A stretch of 6,742 nt of DNA from positions 21,592 through 28,333 of the forward strand of contig QHRT01000145.1 in assembly GCA_003220195.1 (NCBI GenBank), read 5' to 3'. This document shows positions 1 to 5,734 of this stretch, piece by piece. Below the pieces are notes generated by a model. It made no database searches and was not told where the DNA came from. It worked only from the letters and a program-made list of their open reading frames with translations. How positions within the stretch are numbered: the stretch's first letter is position 1; each line of letters starts with the position of its first letter. The translations under genes and the position numbers were made by a program. Source of the DNA: Candidatus Rokuibacteriota bacterium (lineage in GTDB: Bacteria; Methylomirabilota; Methylomirabilia; Rokubacteriales; CSP1-6).

Positions 1-1218
1 GGCCTCGCCCTCGAAAACTCCCGACTGTACCGTCAGGCCGAAGCCATGCGATCGGCCGCCGAGGCGACGAATCGAGCGAAGGACGAGTTTCTCGCGGTGC
101 TGTCGCACGAGCTCAGGACGCCGCTCACCGCGATGCTCGGCTGGCTCAGCATCTTGAGGACGCGGCGGCTCGGTGAGGCGCAAACCGAGCGCGCCCTCGA
201 AACGATCGAGCGCAACACGCGGCTACAGGCGCGGCTGATCAACGATCTCCTCGACGTCTCGCGGATCATCGCCGGCAAGCTCAGGCTCGAGCCCGTGCCG
301 GTCGCGGTCGCCCCGATCGTCGCCGAAGCGATCGCGGCGATCCAGCGTGATGCCGACGTGAAGGGGCTCGCGCTCCGGTGCCACATCGAGGATCGCGACG
401 CGACGGTGCTCGGGGAGAGTGTCCGGATTCATCAGATCGTGATGAACTTGCTGTCGAACGCGGTGAAGTTCACGCCGGCGGGCGGCGAGGTCGACGTGAC
501 CCTGGGCCGGGCCGGCCAGCGGATGGAGCTCATCGTTTGTGACACCGGGATCGGCATCGAGCCGGACGTGCTGCCGTACGTCTTCGACCGCTTCCAGCAG
601 GCGGACAGCAGTCCGACCCGCCGCCACGGTGGCCTCGGGCTCGGGCTGGCGATCGTGCGCCATCTGACGGAGTTGCACGGAGGATCGGTGCGCGCCGAGA
701 GTCACGGAGCCGGGCGGGGCGCGACGTTCGTCGTCGAGCTGCCGACGGTGACGCCAGCCGGGCGCAAGACCCGGCACGATGCCGGCCTCGCGGCCCCTGA
801 ATCGCCCGTGAGTCGGCCCGGGAGTCTGACGGGCGTGCTGCGGATCCTCCTCGTCGAGGACGACGCCGATACCCGGGAGCTCATCGCGGGAGTCCTGGCG
901 CAGGCAGGCGCGGACGTCCTCGCCGCAGCCGACGTTCCCGAGGCGCTCGAACGTCTGGTCTCGCATCACGTGGATCTCGTCCTGAGCGACCTCGGCATGC
1001 CGGGGCGGAACGGCTACGATCTGGTGCGTGAGCTCCGGGCCCGCGAGCATCGGCACGGCCGCCGGCCCGTTCCCGCCATCGCGCTGACGGCCTACGCGGG
1101 TCCGGAGGACCGGGCTCGGGCCCTGGATGCGGGATTCCAGATGCACGTGACCAAGCCGATCGCTCCCGACGAGCTGGTGGAGGTCCTGACCTCGACGATC
1201 GTGCGTCGCGACGACTGA
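1..1218 (+). CDS. Hybrid sensor histidine kinase/response regulator, 5' partial
   Basis: The reading frame is open from base 1, so the gene begins outside the window; 405 residues are visible. Residues 1-15 (GLALENSRLYRQAEA) look like the closing helix of a GAF-type sensor domain. A HisKA dimerisation domain follows with the H-box SHELRTP (phospho-accepting His36). A HATPase_c domain follows: N-box with Asn149 and Asn153, G1 box DTGIG near 181-185, F-box DRFQQAD, and G2 box GGLGLGLAIV near 210-219. A linker leads to a C-terminal receiver domain with the acidic pocket EDD (286-288), phospho-acceptor Asp330 in SDLGMPG, Thr363 and Lys385. All residues needed for autophosphorylation and His-to-Asp transfer are present, so the protein should be active. 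No HPt or DNA-binding output domain is present, so a separate phosphotransfer or output partner is expected. The visible part has no membrane segment; the input is unknown. The stop lies 6 bp before the next gene, suggesting co-transcription. Confidence 0.95.
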   Translation, partial: GLALENSRLYRQAEAMRSAAEATNRAKDEFLAVLSHELRTPLTAMLGWLSILRTRRLGEAQTERALETIERNTRLQARLINDLLDVSRIIAGKLRLEPVPVAVAPIVAEAIAAIQRDADVKGLALRCHIEDRDATVLGESVRIHQIVMNLLSNAVKFTPAGGEVDVTLGRAGQRMELIVCDTGIGIEPDVLPYVFDRFQQADSSPTRRHGGLGLGLAIVRHLTELHGGSVRAESHGAGRGATFVVELPTVTPAGRKTRHDAGLAAPESPVSRPGSLTGVLRILLVEDDADTRELIAGVLAQAGADVLAAADVPEALERLVSHHVDLVLSDLGMPGRNGYDLVRELRAREHRHGRRPVPAIALTAYAGPEDRARALDAGFQMHVTKPIAPDELVEVLTSTIVRRDD

Positions 1219-1224
1219 GCCTCG

Positions 1225-2946
1225 ATGCCGATCGCGCGCTCGCTCGACGCCTATCGCCAGTCCGACGGCAATCTCGCCGTCCTCGTCCTGATCGATTCGA
1301 CGCAACCCGAAGTCGGACTCTCGTTCGAAAGCGTCTTCGGCGCGCTGACGCATTTCGGGATCCCGTTCCGGGTGGTGGACCTCGGCGCCGGTCACCTGAG
1401 CCGCGAGCCGCTGGACCGGTGCCGCGCCGCGGTCGTCGTTCAGGAGCACCTGGGGCCGCGCCTCGGTGAACCCGGCCAGGCGGCACTGTTGCGGGCGGTC
1501 GAGCAGGGAATGAGGACCTTTCACCGCGCTCTCGGGGTGACGGGCGCGGGCGCGACGGGTGACGTCGTCGTCGGCGGCACCGATCGGCTGCACGTCCGCC
1601 GGACCGAGCATCCGATCACGTGGTGGCAGGACGGCGACCTCACGAAGATGCTCAAGCGTCCGGTCCCGACCGCGCGCGTGCGAGTCACGGACGCGACGGT
1701 GCTCCTGGAGGACGCGGAAGAGGCTCCGGCCCTGATCGCGCGCCGGCTCGGTCGCGGCAAGGTCGTGCAGTGGCTCGCGTCCCCGAAGCTGTGGCTCCGG
1801 CAGTATTTCGGCCACACGTTCGGACTGGACGACGTGTGGCTCCGCTCGATCACGTGGGCCGCCCGGAAACCGTTCGTCATGAAGGCGATGCCGCCCTTTG
1901 TGCGCCTGCGCTTCGACGACTGTCGGGGACTGTGGCGCGACGCCGGGGATCTCCGCTTCCTCGAGGTCCTGAACGAGCGGGGGCACGTGCCCAGCGCCTG
2001 CTTCTGTCTTCGCGCGCTCACGCCAGACGGCAGCCGGAAGGTGGCGACCCTCTTCCACGAGGGCAAGGCCGAGTTCGCGCCGCACACGCTGGCGCCGAAC
2101 ACGAGCCTCTACTACGGCGATGCGGGCGGCGAGTACAGCCGGGAGCGATTCGTCGACATCTTCCGGGAGATCGACGAGACGCTGGCCCGCCTCGGGATCC
2201 GGCCGTCCCGCATCCTTTCGGACCACGATCACGGCTGGAGCTCGAACGCGATCCCCGGCCTCGTGGCGCGTGGGATCACGTACAAGATGAACATCACGAT
2301 GCCGGGCGAGGCCTGGGAAGAGCCCCATCAGGACTGGCAGCCGGCGCCGTACGGTTCCATGGATTACGCCTTCGACTACCTTCCCCGGCCTGCCGAGGCG
2401 TTCTTCGCTGTCTACAATCACTATCCGCCGGCGTTCGAAGCGGCTCGTGCCTACCTGGACGATGGGCGCTTCCTGTATCACCGCACCGGCGGGTACGGCC
2501 AGTACATGTGGGACATGCTGAACGGCTTGACCCGTGGGCCGGCCCACACCGAAAACCAGATCGACGCGATCGCGCAGCGCCTCGCCGACCACACCCGGCT
2601 CGGGCTCGACGCAATGTTCTTCGGTGGCTCCATCACGCACTCCCACTTCATCCAGCACGTTCCCGACGACGCGTGGCGAGAGATCATCCGCCGCGCCGAC
2701 GCTCGACTGCCACGGCACCGCTATGAGCCCGCGCCCTACGATCTGATCGCCGACTACGCACGCAGCAAGGTCGAGACGACGATCGTGCGCGCGGACGCGA
2801 CGGCTGATGTCGTCACGGTGGAGCTCGACGGCGAAGCGGTGGTGCCGTTACGGCTCTACGTGATCACCGCGGAGGAGGGCGACGAGCACCGGTTCGAGAC
2901 GACCGCGCCGTTCAAAGGCCGCGTCACGATGCAGTTCCGGCCGTGA
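1225..2946 (+). CDS. Composite protein: ThuA/GATase-like N-terminus plus NodB-like (polysaccharide deacetylase-fold) domain
   Basis: This 573-aa protein has no signal peptide or membrane segment and is probably cytoplasmic. Residues about 16-215 read as an alternating beta/alpha domain (strand LAVLVLID, then FGIPFRVVDL, CRAAVVVQEHL, and RRLGRGKVVQWL), resembling the ThuA/glutamine-amidotransferase-like modules attached to some carbohydrate-active proteins. Residues about 222-500 look like a NodB barrel: RFDDCRG (229-235; Asp231, Asp232) matches the first deacetylase motif, APHTLAPN (285-292; His287) sits where the metal-binding HxxxH motif is expected, SDHDHGW (332-338) follows, and THSHFIQH (471-478) fits the late catalytic-histidine region. 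HxxxH itself is not met (His287 is followed by Pro291), so hydrolase activity is uncertain. Residues about 510-573 form a small beta-rich tail. The ATG has no convincing ribosome site but lies 6 bp after the kinase stop, consistent with translational coupling. The 3' end overlaps the dehydrogenase gene. The substrate cannot be named; domain assignments are by eye. Confidence 0.85.
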   Translation: MPIARSLDAYRQSDGNLAVLVLIDSTQPEVGLSFESVFGALTHFGIPFRVVDLGAGHLSREPLDRCRAAVVVQEHLGPRLGEPGQAALLRAVEQGMRTFHRALGVTGAGATGDVVVGGTDRLHVRRTEHPITWWQDGDLTKMLKRPVPTARVRVTDATVLLEDAEEAPALIARRLGRGKVVQWLASPKLWLRQYFGHTFGLDDVWLRSITWAARKPFVMKAMPPFVRLRFDDCRGLWRDAGDLRFLEVLNERGHVPSACFCLRALTPDGSRKVATLFHEGKAEFAPHTLAPNTSLYYGDAGGEYSRERFVDIFREIDETLARLGIRPSRILSDHDHGWSSNAIPGLVARGITYKMNITMPGEAWEEPHQDWQPAPYGSMDYAFDYLPRPAEAFFAVYNHYPPAFEAARAYLDDGRFLYHRTGGYGQYMWDMLNGLTRGPAHTENQIDAIAQRLADHTRLGLDAMFFGGSITHSHFIQHVPDDAWREIIRRADARLPRHRYEPAPYDLIADYARSKVETTIVRADATADVVTVELDGEAVVPLRLYVITAEEGDEHRFETTAPFKGRVTMQFRP

Positions 2947-4004
2947 CGGCGGACACGATGTTCGCGATCGTCTATCACGAGTACGGCGGACCGGAGGTCC
3001 TCAAGCCCGCGGTGATGCCCCGGCCGCATGCTGGACGTGGCGAGGCCGTGGTCAGAGTGCACGCAGCGTCGCTGAACGCCTTCGATCTCATGGCGCGCGC
3101 CGGCCGCTACAAGCCGAACCCCGGATTCCCGCACATTCTCGGATCGGATTTCGGCGGGGAAGTCGAGGAGATCGGTCCTGACGCTGGCGTGCCGTATCGG
3201 CGAGGGCAGCGGGTGACCGCGTGGTGGGTGGTGCCGTGCGGCACGTGCGAGCAATGTGCCGCCGGCCACCCGAACCGCTGCGCCCTCGACTACAAGTATC
3301 TCGGCGCGCACCTGCCCGGCGCCTACGCGCAGTACGTGAAGCTGCCGGCGGTGAACCTCGTCCCCATTCCTGATTCGATGACCTTCGAGGAAGCCGCCGC
3401 GTTCCCGACCGCGTTCGGCACGGCGTGGCACATGCTGGTCACGATCGCCGAGCTCCGGCCGGGCGAGACCGTGTTGATCCACGCTGCCAGCTCCGGCGTG
3501 AGCACGGCGGCGATCCAGATCGCCAAGCTCGTCGGGGCCTACGTCTATGCGACCGGAAGCACCGACGAGAAGCTGGCTCGCGCACGCGAGATCGGCGCGG
3601 ACGAGACGATCAATTACGCGACGGCCGATTTCCAGGGCGAGATCATGCGCCGCACCGGAAAGCGTGGAGTCGATGTGGTCGTCGAGCATGTCGGTGGGGA
3701 CGTCTGGGAGAAGTCCATCCGCAGCCTGACCCGGGGCGGTCGACTCGTCACCACTGGCGGGACCGCCGCGTACGACGTGACGATGAACGTCGCGTACGTC
3801 TTCCACAAGGAGCTCCGGTTGCTCGGTGCGAATAGCACCACCCGCGGCGAGTTGGCGGCGCAGATGCCGTTGATCGCGGCCGGGAAGTTGCGTCCGGTGG
3901 TGGATCGGGTGTTTCCGCTCGATCAGGCGGCCGATGCGCATCGGTACATGGCGGGCCGCCGGCATTTCGGAAAGGTCGTGCTTCGCATCCCGCACGAGAG
4001 CTGA
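2943..4004 (+). CDS. MDR-superfamily zinc-binding dehydrogenase / quinone oxidoreductase-like
   Basis: This 353-aa protein is a full-length medium-chain dehydrogenase/reductase expected to use NAD(P)H to oxidise an alcohol or reduce an enone or quinone-like substrate in the cytoplasm. The GroES-like catalytic domain covers about 6-150 and the Rossmann domain about 150-300, with the nucleotide loop HAASSGVSTAAIQIAK (180-195). Four cysteines, 99, 102, 105 and 113, form the C-x2-C-x2-C-x7-C structural-zinc lobe. The catalytic zinc site looks absent: the usual Cys position is Asn45 (SLNAFD) and the usual GHE is GSD (67-69). This fits the subgroup with a structural zinc but no catalytic zinc. The GTG start at 2943 overlaps the preceding TGA (GTGA), implying translational coupling. 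The in-frame ATG at 2958 gives MFAIVYHEYGGPEVL, closer to where relatives begin, and is a real alternative. A hairpin follows 5 bp after the stop. The substrate is unknown. Confidence 0.93.
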   Translation: MTADTMFAIVYHEYGGPEVLKPAVMPRPHAGRGEAVVRVHAASLNAFDLMARAGRYKPNPGFPHILGSDFGGEVEEIGPDAGVPYRRGQRVTAWWVVPCGTCEQCAAGHPNRCALDYKYLGAHLPGAYAQYVKLPAVNLVPIPDSMTFEEAAAFPTAFGTAWHMLVTIAELRPGETVLIHAASSGVSTAAIQIAKLVGAYVYATGSTDEKLARAREIGADETINYATADFQGEIMRRTGKRGVDVVVEHVGGDVWEKSIRSLTRGGRLVTTGGTAAYDVTMNVAYVFHKELRLLGANSTTRGELAAQMPLIAAGKLRPVVDRVFPLDQAADAHRYMAGRRHFGKVVLRIPHES

Positions 4005-4009
4005 ACGCG

Positions 4010-4042
4010 CTCGAGCCGGATCGGGTCGCGATCCGGCTCGAG
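4010..4042. terminator. Perfect 14-bp hairpin between convergent genes, probable bidirectional terminator
   Basis: CTCGAGCCGGATCG (4010-4023) and CGATCCGGCTCGAG (4029-4042) are perfect reverse complements around a 5-base loop. The hairpin lies 5 bp after the dehydrogenase stop and 23 bp beyond the pilin stop on the other strand, so it can serve both transcripts. Neither side has a T-run, so it is not a textbook intrinsic terminator. It may work as a U-tract-poor terminator, with Rho, or as a 3'-end stabiliser. Confidence 0.7.
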
Positions 4043-4065
4043 GGCGTGTGGCGGTCAGGAGTGCC

Positions 4066-4473
4066 TTACGGAACTTTGGCCGTCGTGGAGTCGCCGGTGC
4101 CCGAGATCGTGAACGTGTCGCCGGTTCCGGTCGCGTACGAGTAGATCGCGTTCGTCGGAGTCCAGCCGGCCGGAGTCGTCGGAATCGCCGCCATGAACGG
4201 TCCCGAGGTCACACCCTGCGCGTTCGTGCCGGAGACGGTCATCTCGCCGAGGCCCGCCGGGATCTGCCCGTACTGCGCCGCGTACATGGAGACCGCCGAA
4301 GCCAGCGAGCGGACGTCCGCTTGCGCCTTCGCGATGCGAGCCCTGGTCTGGATGTTCTGGAACAATGGGATGGCGATGGCAGCCAGGATGCCGATGATCG
4401 CCACGACGATGAGAAGCTCGATGAGCGTGAAGCCACGCTGGTTTGAGAACGCCCTCCGCCTCAGCAAGTGCAT
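4066..4473 (-). CDS. Type IV pilin / GspG-like pseudopilin with class III signal peptide
   Basis: This is a 135-aa prepilin. The leader MHLLRRRAFSNQRG is basic and ends in Gly14. Cleavage by prepilin peptidase would give a mature protein starting FTLIE, with the conserved Glu at mature position 5 (residue 19) and Phe1 available for N-methylation. Residues 15-36 (FTLIELLIVVAIIGILAAIAIP) are the canonical hydrophobic assembly helix. The amphipathic helix continues (IAKAQADVRSLASAVSMYAAQYGQIP), much like GspG-type pseudopilins. The globular part is short, Gly/Thr/Ser-rich and has no cysteines, so there is no disulfide-bounded D-region. The mature length is about 121 aa. The start at 4473 is chosen because AAGGAGG lies 4 bases upstream and the leader has normal length; the longer open frame, reaching 4584, adds 37 residues atypical of a prepilin. 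No pilus or type II secretion genes are adjacent, so this is an orphan pilin. Major, minor and pseudopilin roles cannot be separated here. Confidence 0.93.
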   Translation of the reverse strand: MHLLRRRAFSNQRGFTLIELLIVVAIIGILAAIAIPLFQNIQTRARIAKAQADVRSLASAVSMYAAQYGQIPAGLGEMTVSGTNAQGVTSGPFMAAIPTTPAGWTPTNAIYSYATGTGDTFTISGTGDSTTAKVP

Positions 4474-4477
4474 GACG

Positions 4478-4484
4478 CCTCCTT
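4478..4484 (-). promoter_or_regulatory. Strong Shine-Dalgarno (AAGGAGG) of the pilin gene
   Basis: On the minus strand AAGGAGG is followed by CGTC and then ATG. It is the strongest ribosome site in the window and fixes the pilin start at 4473. It suggests high translation, as expected for a structural pilus subunit. Confidence 0.85.
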
Positions 4485-4516
4485 TTTGGCCGTCTTCGTG
4501 CGGCCCGCAGGCTATA

Positions 4517-4532
4517 TGCACGGCCGCTGCCA
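4517..4532 (-). promoter_or_regulatory. Candidate sigma-54 (-24/-12) promoter of the pilin gene
   Basis: Read on the minus strand, TGGCAG-CGGCC-GTGCA matches the RpoN pattern TGGCAC-N5-TTGCA, with the diagnostic GG and GC separated by exactly 10 bases (4531-4530 and 4519-4518). Mismatches are G for C at the end of the -24 box and G for the first T of the -12 box. Transcription would begin near 4506, giving a leader of about 33 nt that contains the strong Shine-Dalgarno. Pilin genes in several bacteria are RpoN-dependent, which supports the call. No sigma-70 pair with proper spacing is visible here. Confidence 0.55.
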
Positions 4533-4616
4533 GACCCGGCGAGATCGGTGATGGAGGTTCAAGCGCGTGAAATAGTTGGATCACGTGTTACGCAACCGAG
4601 AGGTGGCCGCGGAGGC

Positions 4617-4655
4617 TTGACCCAATCCGTCACCCGCGGTGACAAAAAGGGTCAA
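4617..4655. promoter_or_regulatory. Nested palindrome with four 11-bp-phased TGAC/GTCA half-sites (candidate enhancer or operator)
   Basis: TTGACCC (4617-4623) pairs with GGGTCAA (4649-4655), and inside these GTCACC (4629-4634) pairs with GGTGAC (4638-4643) around CGC. The two 5-base spacers are equal, so the 39-bp element is symmetric about 4636. Seen as half-sites, TGAC, GTCA, TGAC and GTCA begin at 4618, 4629, 4640 and 4651, exactly 11 bp apart, one helical turn. It lies about 111-149 bp upstream of the predicted pilin start point, a normal place for a sigma-54 activator, and 10 bp downstream of the HIBADH-family stop. It could instead fold as RNA at the 3' end of that gene, but no T-run follows. 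Confidence 0.5.
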
Positions 4656-4665
4656 AGCGGCCCGC

Positions 4666-5565
4666 TCAGTCTCCGAGGCCCGCCATGGTTTCGAGCGTCG
4701 TGATGAGCGCCGCGAGATCGTCTCCGCCGCGTCCCCGGCCCGCGGTGGCGGCCGTCAGCTCGCGAGCGAGGCTCGTCAACGGGAGCGGCGCGCCGAGCCG
4801 GCGGCCTTCCTCGAGCATCAGCGTGAAGTCCTTCAGGAAGAGATCGATCTTCATCTGCGGATCGAATCGCCGGTCGACCATGAGCGGTCCTCGCACGTCC
4901 ACCATTCGCGAGCCCGCGGCGCTTTCCTTCAAGACCGCGAGCAGCGTTGCCGGCGCGAGACCGCCCTTCGCTCCCAGCACGAGGGCTTCCGCGAGAGCGG
5001 CGGTGTTGAGGCCCACCAGCAGATTGGTGGCGAGCTTGGCGAGTGACGCCTGTCCGACCTCGCCAACGCGAATCGTCGTTCGGGCGATCGCGTCGAAGAC
5101 CGGCCGACAGGCCTCGATCGACGCGGGGTCGCCGCCGACGAAGATCGTGCAGTCACCGCGGGCGACCATCGCGCTGGTTCCGCTCATCGGCGCGTCGAGG
5201 AATCGGAGCCCTCGTCCGGACGCCGCCGCCGCGAGCTCCCGTGTGAGCGCCGGCGAAATCGTGCTCATCTGGATGAGGATCATCGGTCCGGAGACCGTGT
5301 CGAGCAGGCCTCCAGGCCCGCGCACGACCGCGTCGACGGCGTGGAGCGACGGCAAGATGGTGAACACCGCGTCTGCGCCGCGCGCCGCCGCAGCTGGATT
5401 CGCGGCGCTCGTGAGGCCACGGGGACGAAGGGCGTCGAGCGCCTCCGGCCTCGTGTCGTAGCCGGTCACGGCGAATCCGCCAGCGAGCAGGCGCTCCGCG
5501 ACCGCGGTTCCGAGCAACCCGACGCCGACGAGGGCGATCTTCTTGATCCCTACCCCTCCGTTCAC
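4666..5565 (-). CDS. NAD(P)-dependent oxidoreductase, 3-hydroxyisobutyrate dehydrogenase (beta-hydroxyacid dehydrogenase) family
   Basis: This 299-aa protein (from the GTG) has the usual family length. It should oxidise a beta-hydroxyacid, or reduce the matching semialdehyde, with NAD(P). The N-terminal Rossmann fold has KKIALVGVGLLG (8-19; GxGxxG at Gly14, Gly16, Gly19), and Asp37 (YDTR) ends the second strand, which leans towards NAD although the following Arg39 leaves it open. QMSTISP (99-105) and DAPMSGT (124-130) are the family substrate-loop signatures. The C-terminal helical domain carries the catalytic lysine: Lys177 with Asn181 in GQASLAKLATNLL. LKDF (244-247) is the second conserved Lys-Asp site. 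All catalytic positions are present. The substrate is not determinable; hydroxyisobutyrate, tartronate semialdehyde and related acids are all possible. The start is ambiguous: GTG at 5565 overlaps the stop of a short upstream frame, while the family's usual start falls on ATC at 5547. The gene diverges from the deacetylase-like gene; the pilin downstream appears to have its own promoter. Confidence 0.94.
   Translation of the reverse strand: MNGGVGIKKIALVGVGLLGTAVAERLLAGGFAVTGYDTRPEALDALRPRGLTSAANPAAAARGADAVFTILPSLHAVDAVVRGPGGLLDTVSGPMILIQMSTISPALTRELAAAASGRGLRFLDAPMSGTSAMVARGDCTIFVGGDPASIEACRPVFDAIARTTIRVGEVGQASLAKLATNLLVGLNTAALAEALVLGAKGGLAPATLLAVLKESAAGSRMVDVRGPLMVDRRFDPQMKIDLFLKDFTLMLEEGRRLGAPLPLTSLARELTAATAGRGRGGDDLAALITTLETMAGLGD
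5555..5559 (-). promoter_or_regulatory. GGAGG ribosome-site-like motif inside the annotated start of the HIBADH-family gene
   Basis: On the minus strand GGAGG lies 3 bases after the GTG at 5565, too late to serve it, and 7 bases before an ATC codon at 5547-5545. ATC is where relatives of this protein normally have their initiator Met (Met-Lys-Lys-Ile). No Shine-Dalgarno is seen upstream of the GTG. Confidence 0.45.
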
Positions 5566-5669
5566 GACCGGAGATATCGCGCCAACAACCGGATAGAGAG
5601 GCCGTCGGCCTTCAGGGACTGGATCACGCCTGCGACCTCGCGCACCAGGCCCGGCGCGAGGGAGGTGTC
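5562..5669 (-). pseudogene. Possible remnant of a LivF-type ABC transporter ATPase
   Basis: A 35-codon stretch ends in a TGA overlapping the GTG of the HIBADH-family gene. It contains LVREVAGVIQSLKADGLSI, close to the segment after Walker B in branched-chain amino-acid transporter ATPases (LivF), typically SLGLAPxLVREIFxxIRxLKAEGVTILLVEQN. The preceding DTSLAPG resembles a shortened DEPSLGLAPG, and the text after LSI (RLLARYLRS) departs from LLVEQN. An in-frame TAG lies just upstream, no Walker A or signature motif is present, and there is no plausible start. If the match is real this is a decayed fragment. Otherwise it is ordinary intergenic DNA that happens to be open. The match was made from memory of the family. 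Confidence 0.35.
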
Positions 5670-5734
5670 ACGGCCGGGATTGTACTATACGATCCGCGTC
5701 CGACATCGCCGGGGTCGGCGCGAAAGAGGTGCCT
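5670..5734 (+). promoter_or_regulatory. Divergent intergenic promoter region with a local AT-rich patch
   Basis: The patch around 5680-5690 (TTGTACTATAC) is the most AT-rich part of this spacer. On the + strand TACTAT (5683-5688) could be a weak -10, giving a leader of about 40 nt to the ATG at 5735. On the - strand TATAGT and TACAAT each match five of six -10 positions. No good -35 is seen in either direction. AAGAGG at 5724-5729 is the likely ribosome site for the downstream gene. Confidence 0.3.

Noticed and set aside
223..2718. An 831-codon open frame on the minus strand
   Set aside because: It runs antisense to the clear kinase and the 573-aa protein; the translation is Arg/Pro/His/Val-rich, without domain motifs, as expected for a GC-driven shadow frame.
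1620..2726. A 368-codon plus-strand frame inside the 573-aa gene
   Set aside because: It is a +1/+2 shadow with an Arg/Ala/Pro/Gly-dominated translation; the other frame has recognisable motifs.
2856..3995. A 379-codon minus-strand open frame
   Set aside because: It is antisense to the MDR dehydrogenase, low in complexity and has no family motif.
4474..4584. Upstream extension of the pilin frame to an ATG at 4584
   Set aside because: It would add 37 residues before a normal basic leader, cross the sigma-54 element, and ignore the AAGGAGG site next to the ATG at 4473.
4575..4596. CACGTG flanked by GTTG and CAAC upstream of the pilin promoter
   Set aside because: The outer pair and the CACGTG core are off-centre by one base, so it is not a true palindrome; a 6-bp core is expected by chance.
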